A stretch of DNA of 64,000 nucleotides from NCBI GenBank assembly GCA_047495785.1, contig JBLDXI010000033.1, positions 1,302,001-1,366,000 of the forward strand, read 5' to 3'. Position numbers and translations under genes: made by a program. The notes under the pieces are model-generated. The model searched no databases. It was not told where the DNA came from and saw only the letters and a program-made list of their open reading frames with translations. This DNA comes from Lepidodermella squamata (lineage: Eukaryota; Gastrotricha). Shown piece after piece: positions 10,822-23,728 of the stretch. Positions within the stretch are counted from its first letter, which is position 1, and each line of letters starts with the position of its first letter.

Positions 10822-13800
10822 ATGTTTAATCGGGCGCTATTATTCATACTATGCGCCAATTTCCTTCTGGAAAAAGCTCGCTGTCAGAATTATATTCGCT
10901 GCTTTACGAGCGTGGACGATATTTTTATTCGCTGCCGACGCGAAACCAAAGGCTGCAAACAATTGGAGTATCAGGTTAGATAGTGTTTTGTTAATGCCCA
11001 CTGATTTTGTTCATTAATTTTCAGCTGGGCTTATTTCCTAATAAAACAAGCTGCATAAATGGCGTAATTTCCAATCATTAGTTCTCAATCGATTATTCTC
11101 TCGTCAATTACTGAACAGCCAGCTATACTGTGCTTCGATTATCGAACCATAACTCCCGAGTGTCGTCCTGGAGACATTGAATGTTCTTCGAATGAGATCT
11201 TGGTAAGTTTTTGATTATACGGTTATGGCTTTTTCCATAATGGACGCGCGAAATTTTCCAATGTGGCCTTATTGGGACATCTTTTTCCATTCCACTAGCT
11301 TTTTGCAGTCGCCGATTTCCAATTTTTATTTTACAAGAGCTTCTGCGTCACAATTTTTACCAGGCGTTTTAACAAACATTACAAGAACGCTATCCAAATT
11401 TAGCTTGAATGACTCTATTTGAATAATCTCGATATTTTTCAGATTGATAAATTCAACTCGATGCCAGCTTTCAGGAAGAATTTCGAAGCCTGTCAAACGG
11501 CCGCACTTCTTTTCCCCGTATAGATTTACTTCAACAAAAATGGAAATATTACTATAAGGCCTTTTCTTGTGTACCAGAAGCAACAATTCAGGCGGTGTTC
11601 CTCTAGCAACGAGGTGTCAACATGTGTTCCAGTCCGATCTCTAACTAAATGTCCTCCAGACATGGTTTGCCTTTCTGCTTTGCCGTAGTTCAAAGGCTAA
11701 GGAGTTTAAAACCAATTTTACAGACAGCGGGCGCGGTATTCAGAGGGCTCTCCCCCTGTCTATCGAAAGCAGGTAAGACATTGCGAGCTTTTCTTTGAGA
11801 ATCACTAACTCGCCCGGCTGTCTAGTTCCCATTCCTTACGATGAGCAGCCTCACGTGCAGTGCCTGGAAACTACGACCGGAAAGTTCAAAGCCTGTCGCC
11901 CGGAGAGCGTAGGCTGCATAGCGGACATCGAGACGAAGTCAACAACTGTTGGCATCTTCCCAAATAAAACGGCATGCCTTGTGTCGGTTAGTTTTTCCAT
12001 TTTCTTTTTATAGTTTCTTTTTATAAAATGCTTATAATCATGAGTCATGAGAACTAGAAACGAACCTCAAGCTAATAGAATATTCAAATCAAAGACGTGC
12101 GAGAGTTTAGTTTTGCTATCATAAAGGCTACGTTCCTGAATTTTGATTGCATACAACATCCGCTTTTTTTAACTGTTTACAGATACAAAATACAACTGAG
12201 ACTAATGTAAACGATTACGTGCGCTGCGTCGCGAAATTGCAGAATGGGGCGGTCAGCTGCCGTCTGCTTGGTTGCGCTCCTGGAGAGTACCGCTTCCCGC
12301 CCTGTCTCTCGTTTCCGACTGAGATGGACTGTCTCCATGCCAAAAAACAATTTTTCATCGTCAACAGCTCGACCTCGATCACTCGAGACGACGCCAGCTC
12401 GTTGTGCGGTGCACAATCCGGGCAGCTTGCAACGCTGAAGACTTGGGACGACATGGGTGATTCTCTTCTTAATTTTTTCAAAGAGCTTGGTTTGTTGGTC
12501 TATATGAGCCACCGCGCAAGGAAAACTCGCATATCAGCACGATTTTAGTTTGAGAATATTAGGAATTTCTTTTATGAAAAAATAATTATATGTATTTGTA
12601 ACATTCGACAACTCTCTAGCGATAATTTCAAATTTTCGAACACCGAATCTCGTTTTCAACACACACCATTCTCTGCTGTCCTTCGCAGAATTTCTGTCCT
12701 CTTGATTCATCGTAGGTCAGCTAATAACTCTTAGCTCGGTTATTAACCCTGAATTTAGCGTAAAGGTGTAATGGGGATCGTCATATTTTCCCCGTGAATT
12801 ACTCATTAAGCATGTAGCTTGGCCCCGTCTTCGTCTCTACTTGACAAATAGTCGTTTTCATAACTTATTCAGGTGAGGCGCGTTATCTACTGGGTTCGCC
12901 GTCAGCACAGTCAGCATGGGCGGGGTGCTCCGCCCGCCTTGGAACTCGCATATGGATCGATGGCTCTGCGATGGTGGATTTATTTATTTATTTATTTCAA
13001 AGCTATGACGCCCAAGAGAGAGCAGCTTGACAATAGTGAATTGAAAATGAAACAGATAATTGCAGGACAGGTTACAGAGGTATAGGACATTGGCAAATGA
13101 TGACATAAAAAATGTTATTAAGTGCATATAGCAAGAGTGAGCGATTGAACAATGATGAGAATTAAGTTAAATAACAAAATCATAATAACATCACAACAAA
13201 ACAGCATCGCAGCATTATAAAAATATATAGTGTATCGAATTTATCATAGGCCTAAACCAGTGGAATTTCTTTCGTAAAAATAAGCATAAACATTTGAGCG
13301 GCACGCTTCGGCTGACTCAGCATTTTGAGCTTCTGCAGGCAATTGATTCCAGAGATCGGGACCGCGATAGCTAAGGCTCAACGTACCACGAACTGACAAA
13401 TACGTCGGCTTGAACATTGGCTCAGTGTTACGTGTTGAGTAGCTGCCAACCGGGTTCAGCTTGAAAAGTGTTTGAATCGCAGCCGGTGCTTGTTTATTCA
13501 GGCAATTGTGGATGAATGTCGCCAAATGGATGGCGTGTTTCTGTTGAACGTTGACCCAGCCGAGTCGATGGCGAAGAGGCTCCGCATCTGCGAGTGAGTG
13601 AGCGCCGCATATGATTCGGACGGCACGATCTTGCGTTGACTGAAGCTTTGCTAGAGTAGTCGGTGCTGCCTGACCTAAGGTTAGGTCACCGTAATTGATA
13701 TGGCTGAATATCAAGCCATTGGCCATCATGATGGCAGTTTTTCGGTCGACGAATTTCGCAGCTAGTTTGAGGGCATACAATCCCCGTCGAGCCTTGCTCT

Positions 13801-16800
13801 TTGCACCTTTGATATGCTTTTTGAAGGAAAGTTTGCAGTCAATGGTGAAGCCAAGAGTGGTCATAACTTTTGATGGTCCGATAACTGCGTCGCCGATAGT
13901 GATGGAAAAATCCGGCGCGGATGGCATAGCACATTTCAAAAGCAAAAACTGCGACTTTTTCCCATTAACTGCCAAAGAGTTGCTGCTGAGCCATGAGCAA
14001 ACACGATTCATCTCTTGCTGTAGAACTGATCGTAATTCATTGACATTTCTGCTTGAAAAGTAAATTGTGATATCGTCGGCGTATTGCTTTATTCTGCACC
14101 TAGTAACAACTGCTGACAATTCGTTAACGTAAACCGTAAACATTAGGGGTCCAAGTACGGATCCCTGTGGAACGCCGAGATTCACCGATTCGAATGAAGA
14201 CAATTCGTTGTTGACCTTAGTTGCTTGTTGGCGACCTTGAAGGTAGTTTTCTATCAGTTGCAATGCCGACGGTGATAGGCCGGCGCTACGAAAAGATTCG
14301 ATAATGCCCGCGTGGTTGAGTGTATCGAAAGCCTTCGATAAGTCGATAGAAACAGCAGCAACAACCTTGCCATTACACATAGATTGCCGCCAATCCTCAG
14401 TGAACTCAGCTACGCAAGTGTCAGTTGAGTGCTTTTCTCGGAAGCCATGCTGCGATGGCGACCAAAACTTAGAGAGATGAGCTTTTAGTTGAAAAGCTAA
14501 GCATCGTTCGAACGTTCGAGCAACCGGCGATGTGATAGAGATCGGGCGATAGTTGGCGACATCTGTTCTATTTCCTGACTTGTGAAGAGGGGTCACAATT
14601 GATGCTTTCCAATCCCTAAGAAAAACTTTTTCAGAGATTCCCATGTTGAAAAGTCTCATAAAGTGAGGCGAAAGGGTTGACTTAGCCATTTTCACGATGC
14701 ATTCCGGAACGCCATCGTAACCAGTAGTCGATTTGTAAGAAAGCTTGTCGATTGCCGTCTCAACTTCGATCAAAGACACAAATCTGAAGTCGAAGCATTG
14801 ATATCCTGTGCGACGTCTGACATAGTTGAGGCTAGTTGAGAGCGCCTTGGCGACCTTCTCACCGGCGTGCGCAAAGAAGACGTTGAATTCATTTGCTTTC
14901 ATCAATGACTTCTCCTTGTCCAGTTCTTGAAACGAACCACGAGATTTAGGTTTCGGTCGGAATTCGCCAATAACTCGCCATATTTTCCGAGGATCTCGAC
15001 CAGCTTCTTTGACTCGCTTGTAGTATTTGGCACGTCGAATCTTGCGCCGTAGTCTTTGCCGCTGGCGACGCGAGAGATTAGGATCGATAATTGGCTGCAC
15101 TCGCTTGTTTGCTCGACCAGGTTTTTTGACAATCATCGGGGCGACTTCGTTAATTGTGGCCAAAATTGCGGTTTTCAGTTTCAGCCAGTACGCCTCGCAT
15201 TCAACGGGTAAGTCATCGTCGATTTTTCCCAGTTTTGCTTTTAGGCAGCTATTCAATCGGTCTGAGTCAATATTTCGAAGATCACGAAACACGCGCACAT
15301 CCTTGACATTAGATTTCTCGCTTCCTTCGTCTTCGATTACCAAGGTTGTCCCATAGTGATCGCTGAGTCCAACCACTGTTCCCGTAGTAGCAACTTTGGA
15401 GGCTGGAATGTTAGTCCAGTAATGGTCCAAGCATTTTCCTGATGCGGGGCGCGTTACCAAGTTTTCATAGGCAGGTTGTAGTCCGAAATCGTTGAAGACC
15501 TCACCCATCGCTTCTGCTACACCCGGATTTCTGAGATTCCAGTTGAAATCACCCGATATTATATGATAGTCGGCTTCTGCAGACATACATTCGGTCAAGA
15601 ATGTTTCAACTTCGTCTGCGTCGGCCGATTTGAAAGTTTCGGGACAACTAGGCCGTCGATATATAGCTGTTACGGCCAGTTTTTTCCCTGACGGTAAAGG
15701 CGGTAAAGGTATGGACGTGCCTTTACAGTGGGCCAAAGGCGAACCGAGTGGCGATGGTGCCTTTTGCTTGTTCAAAGTTTACGGGAATTTAAGCCCGCCC
15801 GGTTGGTATCTCAACGACGTTCCAGGCAACTCATTGTCTTCGGATGAAGAAACAAGTGCATCAATCGGTGTTTGTGAAACGTTCATCCCCTCGACTATCG
15901 TGGTATGCCTTAGATTACTTCATATGTAAAGTCGCAACATGAAAGGAAAATGTGCCATCTATGATCTATGATCTATTCCAGGCTCATGCATCATGCTCGA
16001 TAATGGCTCTTTTGTTTAACAGACAGGTTATATTCGATGCGTAATGCCCTATTTCCAAGGAGCAGTGACTTGCCGGTCTAACGCGACTGGCTGTTACTTT
16101 GGCGAATATGCACATCCGCCGAATTATACGTTCGCCGACGCGGCTAGCTGTTTGAATGCCACTAAAAGGCTATTTCTTGTGACATATCTTAATGCGATAA
16201 CTCCACAACGAAGTCCGACCAACTATCGGTATTTTAACGAAGCATGTTCAATGAAAGGTGGGCTTTTGGCTACCATTAAAACGGAAGTGGAACATAATGC
16301 GGTGCGACTTTTACTCATGGATGCTTACGTTGATCTGGCCCTCATCGGGCGATCGAGTGGCTCGGCGTGGGTAGATAGTAGCCCGTTTGCGCCGCTTTCT
16401 TTGCAATGGGGACCAGGGCGCCCTACTGGATATGATTGCGCCGAATATAGATATTTTAATGCTTCAATCGACAAGCCGGCAGGTATTTACTTAAGTGACG
16501 CCCCCTGTCTCAAGTTTTGGGAAGCCGCTGTTTGTGAAACCTTCGATCCAACTTACGACACAACTCTCCAGGTGAGCTTATCACAAATGATTAGGTATTT
16601 TATTTTTATATAATTACGAGCTCCGAAAACTAGACTTCCCGCCACTTTCCGTAAAATACGAATCTAACTATAACGGATCTAAGTATTTATGAGAGATGAC
16701 AATTAAACCATTTTAGCATGCCTTTCACCTTGAATCTCTGGTCAGGCATTTCACTTTGTTGTTTTCAAAGGCCTCAAGCGTCCGCTGTGTCGTAGCATCG

Positions 16801-19800
16801 GGCGACAATGTGCGCTGCCGATCGGTATCAATCGGCTGCCTGTACAGCGAGAGAGCAGTACCCCCTGCAAATTTAGCTTTGTTCGCCAGTGTGCCTGAGT
16901 GTACCAACGCTCGGAAGCAATTTTTTGTCATTCAGTCAGCCACGCAATTGACGCGAGACCAAGCGGTTGCGAAATGCACCGAAAATAACGCGAGCATTGC
17001 TACAATCAAAACTTGGGACGAACAAGGCGAGTTTCGCCAACAACTTCGCCAGCAGTCGATTTCCTCCGTTTTTGTTGGCCTCACGCAGCCAGCCGGATCT
17101 CCATTGGGTCTGGAACGTTGGATTTGGGACGATGGAACTAGATATGAGGCATTGCCACTGCAGTGGGACAGCAGTGAACCAAGCGGAGATGGCGATTGCG
17201 CCGAATATACCAGTACATCTGTCGGTCTATACCTCGGTGATGTTTCTTGTTCGGCTGTCAAATTTTCGGTGGCCTGCGAAATATTTGTTCAGCCAGCTGT
17301 AAGTTTTTGATAATTGTAATAGCTGACTCTAAATTAACAAAATATTCAAACTGAGGATCCTAACTATATTTCGCGTTTTTAGTCAGCTTATTAATTTGTA
17401 CATGCCGCATTTCTTACTCTAGGTAGAGGCTGCATCGTCCTTTGTCCGATGTCTTGCGTGGGGAAACCCTGGGTCGGTAAGCTGCAGGAAGACCTCGTTG
17501 TTGACCTCGACACGCTGCTACTTCGGCGAGCTGTCTTTTCCATCTTCCCTGGTTTTTCCGACACAAGAAAGCTGCCAAAATGCACAAAAAACATTGTTTG
17601 TACTCGTTGATCCGAAGTTTAGCGAGTTAACAACCGTTAACAACCTTTGCCGGGCAAAGGGCGGTCAACTGGCAACAATCAAGAATCAACTGGAGAAAGA
17701 TGAACTTGGTCGTATGCTGTCAGAATTGGGCGTCGAATCAGCCTGGGTTGGTATTGCAAGTGATGCAGGTAATGCAGTGTGGATTGATGGTAGCCCCCTG
17801 GTGTTACAGTCGTCTTCGTTGCAATGGGGCCCTGGCGAGCCGAATGCCAATAATATATTTGCTCAATTTATGTTTTTCGACTCGGATGGGCAGTATTCCG
17901 CCGGTTTCTACCTGAAAAGCGCCAATATCGCAGATACATCACCGGGCATAGCTTGCGAAACCTTTGATCCAACTTATGTCGCTACCGCGATCGATGTAAG
18001 TTGTTTTATAGAACTTTTTTCATGTTGTGGTGGCTTCAATGGTGATTTGAATGATTTGAATGAAGATTGGAAGTCTTTTTGTTATTTGTTTCCTAGGCTC
18101 GTAGCGTTCGATGCGTGCCCAAGTCGTCTGGATTAGTCAAATGTCGTTCGGCTACGGCGGGATGTTACGAGAGTGAAAAAAACTTTCCAGCGGGTGTTGT
18201 CTATGCAAGCAAGGATGAATGTAACTCGGTTGTCAAGCAAATTTTCATAGTCAAATCGACGACACAGATGACGCGTGATGAAGCTGCATCGAAGTGTTTC
18301 GAAAATGGCTGGCAAATGGCATCGATCAAGACGTGGGATGAACAAGGCAAATTGAGGCAACTGCTCACTAACCAGTCAGTCACTACAGTATTCGTCGGGC
18401 TACAGAAAATAGACGGGAAGTGGAAATGGGCCGATGGTTCTGATCTCTCAGCAATTAATCTTCAGTGGGGCAACAACGAACCGAGCGGAGACGGGGAATG
18501 TGGCGAATATTTCACCTTCGGCGCCTCGTCTCCCTTGCCTGCTGGTCTGTATCTTAATGATGGAGCATGCTCGGTCACTGAATTGGCCGTTGCGTGTGAA
18601 ACTTTTGTTCTGCCCACCGCTGCGCCAGTAAGCTTTTTCCCATTCATTTTGCGATGGCTCACTAAGATTTGGGCTAGATCAACTAGATTCCTTAGTCATC
18701 GTAATTAGAACCGCGAAGAATGATTCTATAGCCCAGATTGAATCGTACACATTTCTTACCCCTTTCTGATTTTCCAGGTGGGAAGCTACGCGCGATGTGT
18801 CGGTGTTCGGAATGATGGCTTGGTCGCCTGCCGCCCGACTTCGCCTGGCTGTTACTTTGGTGAGACGAATTACGCTAGCTACGATTCGTTTGAAAGCTGT
18901 GTGGCCGCGGAGAAACGACTTTTCATCCTAGAGGGTGGTCGAACATGGCTCGACGCGAGCAATTTTTGCCAATCTGAAGGCGGCTTTTTGGCGACGATTA
19001 AAACACCAGGGGAGCGTTCAGCCATGCTCGAACTGCTCTCGTTGTGGTCGCTCGACCAGGCTTGGATTGGCTGGTATGACTCTACTTGGGTCGATGGGGC
19101 GAAATTCACGCCGTTTCCAAAGCAATTGGGGCCTAATGAGCCGAATGGTGATGGATTGTGCGGCGAATATTTCATCTATAACGCTGACACCCAGAGGAAC
19201 TACTCCGCTGGGCTTTATTTGAACGACCTCAATTGCACCTGGTCAGCGCCCGGGGCTGTTTGTGAAACATTCGGCTCATTGAGAGCTGGAGGACTTCAGG
19301 TAAATAAATAAATTATTTTTATCGCTCCATCTCAAAAGTGCTGACGAATAATGGTGCTTTCACAAATGCGTCCGACGAGCGTCCGACGTTTTCGGCGCCC
19401 GAAGTTTCGTAATAGGCGCCCGAAGTAGCGTAATAGTTGTCCGACGTTTAGATTTCCTTTCACATACGCGCGCACTTCGGCCCGCGCCCGAGGTTTAAAC
19501 AATAGCGCGTCCGACGCGGCGCGCGCACGCACAACAAAGAACGTCGGATCGGAGGCCCCCAAAACTACCGTCCGAAGTGCGTCCGAACCGAAGCTTGTAG
19601 CGCGCACTATTATTACACGCACACCAATAAACGTAAGCGCGCGCGCGGCCATTCGACTGCTTGACTGACTGTGAAACACTCAAGTCGTCTTGAATTACGA
19701 CGAGTCATGAAAATGAGTTCCAAATATACCACAAAAGCTTATAAATAAGGCCGGCAAAACCGCGCTCGGCGCGGCAAGAAAAAATTGATGATATGCAAAT

Positions 19801-22800
19801 CATGCGTCTCAATCACATAATTTTTCGATGAAATTTAGATTTTTATGATCCGCATCGCATTTCACGTCTCATTACTTAGTTGAATTCAGCATTAACGCTG
19901 AAATGGAAATTTTTTTGCCTGACCCCTGCCACTCGCATGCACGCGCGCTCAAGTGCGTGACACCCAGCAACTTCGGCGACTAAACAATAGAGACTTCGGG
20001 CGCCCGACCGCGCGCGCGCGTCCGAAGTGCCACTGATAAAGCTCTCCGACGTTTCGCTTAGCTCTACCGAAGTTTGCGAGTTGCTAGCCGAAGTTTTCAC
20101 CGTCGGATGCATTTGTGAAAGCACCATAAGGAAAATGTTTATGTTACCCGTATTTGATCATTTTTGACGCCGGATAACAACAATATCCGAGTTTCATCGG
20201 TGGACAGCGATGGATATTAGTCCTTCAGGCCAATATTCATCGCGCTATCCACCTATGATATCAAACCGGATATTGAATATTATCTCGCCACGCATTCAAG
20301 AATCGGATTATAATAAATGGCCTTCGGGCAGATATTTTCCGCTATCCGCTTCAAAGCTCGCAGATATTGTATAGTATTCTTTATATTCTTTCTAGTACTC
20401 GTTCGTGCGATGCGAGAATCCAGCTTCGGGAGAGGTATTATGCTCGCTGCAGCAATTGGGATGCATTATCAATGGATATACCCGGCAATTCCCGAATGCA
20501 ATCTTTACGACCTTGAAAACATGTGAAAATGTCAAGAAGGTGTTCTCCGTGTTGAAATTCTCACAACCAAAGACGCAAGCCGAGGCCCAGTCTGAGTGCT
20601 CTGGCGTTTCCGGTCGACTGGCGACAATAAAATCGTGGGATGAACAAGGCGAGATGCGAGCCGTGCTCGCTCGAGAGGCAATTACCTCTGCCTGGGTTGG
20701 TCTTGTGGGTATCACGAACAATGCGGGCCAAAATTACGGCTGGGTTGATGGTTCTAATTTCACTGCCTTACCCTTGCAATGGGGCTCACAAGAGCCTAGT
20801 AACAATCAGAATTGTGGCATATACGATTTCTACAACTCGACTTTAACCGGTCTATATCCGGCTGGTCACTACCTCAATGACGTATCTTGCGACGTCCTTG
20901 TTTCCAATGCTGTGTGCGAAACTTACGTCCGACTCACTGTTACAGCGTCGTTTGTAAGTTATTTTTTCATATCTAATGGATTACCAAATGACCAAATGAA
21001 TTAATTTTATTTAACGTCCTCCGTAGGCATGAAAATGTGATTTTTGACACTTCTGAAGATTTAGCATCAAGATCATCGCTTGAAAATTCGAAATTTCTGA
21101 AATATAATTTTGTGCTAAAAGTGTGTTTGTAACAGACTGGCTACGTTCGCTGCATCGATATCAGTGGATCAGTTCGTTGCCGCTTGAATACCACAGGATG
21201 CTACTTTGGCGAGCAAGCTTATCCACCGTCAACCTATTACGAAACTAGAAGCGATTGTCTTTCCGCTGTGAAGACAATTTTTGTCGTGGACACTCCTCAA
21301 TACCGTACTTGGGAAGACGCAAAAGCTTTGTGCGCCGCCAAAGGTGCCCAGCTAGCTACGGTCAAGACAGCGTCTGATCAAAGTGAAGTCCGTGCTTTGC
21401 TGAAAGCGTGGAGTCTAGCTTCAGCTTGGATTGGCATACGATTCTCAAAATGGATAGATGGCAGTATTTTTCAAAATCAGCCTAATCAGGTTATCGCTTT
21501 ACTATTCTTTCTTTTCTTTCGAACCTCACGATTTGAAGACAGATTTTGAAGCAGAAATTGTTACTATTATTATACTACTATTAAAAAGTGATGTATCATT
21601 TGGTGAAAATCTTTGTTTGAAATTTTCTAACAATTGTAACAATTGCTAACTAACAGATTTGGTGGGGTCCCAATGAGCCGGATAACGGTGGCGCGTGTGG
21701 CGAGTACAGAGCGTACACGCGTACTGAGAATTGGCTATTCAACTATTACATGAATGACGCAGATTGCAATGGCCGCTCTCAAGGTGCTTTATGCGAAATC
21801 TATGATCCGACCTATCAGCGTCCTTTACCTCCAGTGAGTTGGCCATTTATTTTCAGTTGTAATGGTCATAATATTCAATGTTCACTGCAACTTATTTTTC
21901 GCCCTTTTCCATTTTTCAACTTATTTTCTGCTGTGATTTCTTATTAATTTTCCAATTTAAAAAGAATGGCTACAAACGCTGCGTCAATCTAGTCGGAGAG
22001 GCTACCTGTGTATCGAACTACGTCGGATGTCCAATTTTTACCGTCCCTCTCAGCCATTTGTTCAATTCGGCTGAAAGCTGCGCAAACGCTGTCAAGACGA
22101 TGTTTTTCATACCAACGCAACAAGGCACTGTCGACTGGAATAGAGCTTTTGACCTGTGCACGGGCGAAGGCGGGCAGCTGGCGAACATCAAAGCGCCTGT
22201 TGATCAAATTGCGATACGCCGGCTATTGTCAGCCTGGCGAATCAAGAGTGCGTGGGTTGGCTGGTCAAACTCAAAATGGGCCGATGGTAGCAACTTTACA
22301 CCTCTGGTCCTGCAATGGGCTCCTGATGAGCCTTCAAATTCGGGAAATTGTGCCCAGTACGCTCGTTTCTACATCTCCATCAAAGTAGCGGAGTACCCTG
22401 TATATTTCCTGGCAAACTTGGCTTGTGATGCTAAGCTGACCGATGGAGTTGTCTGCGAAACATACGACCCATCGTACGCCTTTTTCCCTCCACCGGTAAG
22501 GATTTCACAGGAATTGCTTTAAGCTAAAATAACTACTCCGAACTGGCATCTAATTGACTTTTCAGGAAGGCTTCGCACGATGTCTAACAACTTCGAGCGG
22601 GTCAACTACGTGTCGATCAACGCTAACTGGGTGCCAGTCAAATGGAGAAGAACGCTACCCAGATGACTTGACTTTCCCGACACTGCAGCGCTGCGCGAAC
22701 GCCTCGAAGCAGTTTATCTTGATTACGCAGCGACTAACATGGAACGCAGCGAAAACGTTCTGTTCAGATCAGGGCGGTATGAAGCTGGCAACTGCAAAAA

Positions 22801-23075
22801 CGGCGGATGAGCGTCAAGCACTGCGCGATTTCGCTGCCCAAGGTGGAGCATTTTGGATAGGCTTGTTCCAGCCGGAAGGAGACAGTGATTGGAAGTGGAT
22901 AGACGGATCGCCATATGACTCTCTCGCCGACCCTTTAACTCCGGGCGTGACAGCTACGGGACCAAGATGCGCCCTCTACAAGCGTGATAAATCAGACGTC
23001 GTTGGGCTCTACGATCATTCCTGCAGCTTGCAGAGCCTCGGTGTTTGCGAGTCCTTTGTCGACGTGTCGACGTGA
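10822..23075 (+). CDS. Multi-domain secreted C-type lectin protein, copy B (interrupted by a LINE)
   Basis: Exons: 10822-10974, 11025-11063, 11119-11202, 11443-11517, 11578-11664, 11724-11772, 11826-11986, 12183-12456, 12873 to about 12970 plus 15711-15902 (split by a LINE), 16023-16571, 16771-17298, 17423-17995, 18097-18627, 18778-19299, 20396-20953, 21136-21489, 21657-21833, 21965-22495 and 22566-23075. Without the LINE these give 6045 nt, 2014 residues, with all phases consistent. The start MFNRALLFILCANFLLEKA is a signal peptide. Several short exons then encode about four Cys-rich heads without a lectin domain, followed by ten head-plus-CLECT units. CLECT signatures are ATIKT, W-x-DGS, LQWG-x-EP and LND-x-C; the canonical WND is mostly lost. 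No membrane anchor is seen. The exons from 16771 on match copy A one for one. With the LINE in place the first CLECT cannot be translated normally, so this allele may be defective. The early short-exon joins are the least certain part. Confidence 0.8.
12975..15710 (-). mobile_element. 5'-truncated LINE inserted in a lectin exon
   Basis: The element lies antisense to the lectin gene. Its 3' tail, (AAAT)n on the minus strand, is read as TTTATTTATTTATTT at 12979 onward, and its truncated 5' end is near 15710. ATGG flanks both sides (12971-12974 and 15711-15714) and is probably a short target-site duplication. The left flank ends W-I-D-G-S-A-M and the right flank resumes M-D-V-P-L-Q-W in the same lectin frame, so the insertion cut one CLECT domain in two. 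Confidence 0.88.
13244..15700 (-). CDS. LINE endonuclease (C-terminal part) plus reverse transcriptase
   Basis: The minus-strand frame is open to its stop at 13244. At the N-terminus it keeps only the C-terminal part of an APE-type endonuclease: AVTAIYRRP, SGDFNWNL, CLDHYW and GLSDHYG. A basic linker follows, then the reverse transcriptase with YRPISITSP, SIDLSKAFDTLNHAG, LGVPQGSVLGPLMFTVYVNE and YADD. Residues before about KKLAVTA are antisense lectin sequence, not LINE. The intact frame points to a recent insertion. It differs clearly from the LINE at 7681-9482 (YADD against FADD, different tail), so two LINE families are present. Confidence 0.88.
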   Translation of the reverse strand, partial: PLPSGKKLAVTAIYRRPSCPETFKSADADEVETFLTECMSAEADYHIISGDFNWNLRNPGVAEAMGEVFNDFGLQPAYENLVTRPASGKCLDHYWTNIPASKVATTGTVVGLSDHYGTTLVIEDEGSEKSNVKDVRVFRDLRNIDSDRLNSCLKAKLGKIDDDLPVECEAYWLKLKTAILATINEVAPMIVKKPGRANKRVQPIIDPNLSRRQRQRLRRKIRRAKYYKRVKEAGRDPRKIWRVIGEFRPKPKSRGSFQELDKEKSLMKANEFNVFFAHAGEKVAKALSTSLNYVRRRTGYQCFDFRFVSLIEVETAIDKLSYKSTTGYDGVPECIVKMAKSTLSPHFMRLFNMGISEKVFLRDWKASIVTPLHKSGNRTDVANYRPISITSPVARTFERCLAFQLKAHLSKFWSPSQHGFREKHSTDTCVAEFTEDWRQSMCNGKVVAAVSIDLSKAFDTLNHAGIIESFRSAGLSPSALQLIENYLQGRQQATKVNNELSSFESVNLGVPQGSVLGPLMFTVYVNELSAVVTRCRIKQYADDITIYFSSRNVNELRSVLQQEMNRVCSWLSSNSLAVNGKKSQFLLLKCAMPSAPDFSITIGDAVIGPSKVMTTLGFTIDCKLSFKKHIKGAKSKARRGLYALKLAAKFVDRKTAIMMANGLIFSHINYGDLTLGQAAPTTLAKLQSTQDRAVRIICGAHSLADAEPLRHRLGWVNVQQKHAIHLATFIHNCLNKQAPAAIQTLFKLNPVGSYSTRNTEPMFKPTYLSVRGTLSLSYRGPDLWNQLPAEAQNAESAEACRSNVYAYFYERNSTGLGL
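18098..21254 (+). repeat. Apparently identical block, copy B (partner 1337-4493)
   Basis: This is the 3157-bp partner of 1337-4493, with no difference found by eye. It holds the exons at 18097-18627, 18778-19299 and 20396-20953, part of 21136-21489, and the intronic element at 19351-20127. Confidence 0.85.
19351..20127. mobile_element. MITE-like element with terminal inverted repeats (copy 2)
   Basis: Same sequence and position as 2590-3366, in the corresponding intron. It was copied with the duplication or the later homogenisation, not inserted independently. Confidence 0.65.
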
Positions 23076-23695
23076 AAACAATGCCCCATAGCCATTATAG
23101 ACTCACTTTGCTTTTATAAACTTGTCTGATGAACACTTTATTCCCATTTAATTATGTGGTGCTGAACTTCATTTTGTGAATTCATATTATTTCCTTGCCA
23201 TCATACATCCGTCGATAGTCGATATTATGTTATATTTTTTCTTGATTATGTCATTGAGCCGTTGAAAAAAAAATCCCAATTTTCAGAAAATGGCTGTGCA
23301 ACGCGTTGAAGCGCGTAAGTTCAGAAATATTTTATAGCTGTAAGAGCTTCAACTACGACAGCTGATAAACACTGAAAAGCATGCTCCCTGCCTGAAGGCT
23401 TAGCGAAGTTGATTATGGGCTTGATTGGCGTCCGACATCTCGATCGACTAGGTGAAGTGTCCCAAATTTGCAAAGACATTTTTTAATTAATGGAAAATGG
23501 CGAGCATCTCCAAAATTTCCTTTTGCGGCCCGGCAGTTCAAGGGTATAAACACCCTCTACTGGCTAAAGAATGGCATCTCGCAAGCTTCAGCCTTAGATA
23601 AAGTTTACGTTAGAAGTATGCAATTTTGTTGCAGATTTGGGGCACTTTATCTGTCGAGCTATTTGAAATTTATATGTATTTTGATTAATTTTGCA

Positions 23696-23728
23696 AAATA
23701 ATCTTGCAAAATAATCTTGCAAAATAAA
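23696..23728. repeat. Short tandem repeat
   Basis: Three direct copies of AAAATAATCTTGC, followed by AATAAA and a TTTATTATTTATTATTTA stretch. Copy A lacks this expansion. Confidence 0.5.

Noticed and set aside
12873-13085. Open frame MRRVIYWVRRQ
   Set aside because: Wrong frame of the lectin exon 12873-12974 running into the LINE tail; the lectin frame reads EARYLLGSPSAQSAW.
7681-15710. A single composite transposon spanning both LINEs
   Set aside because: The two reverse transcriptases differ in strand, tail sequence and active-site motif, and lectin exons lie between them.
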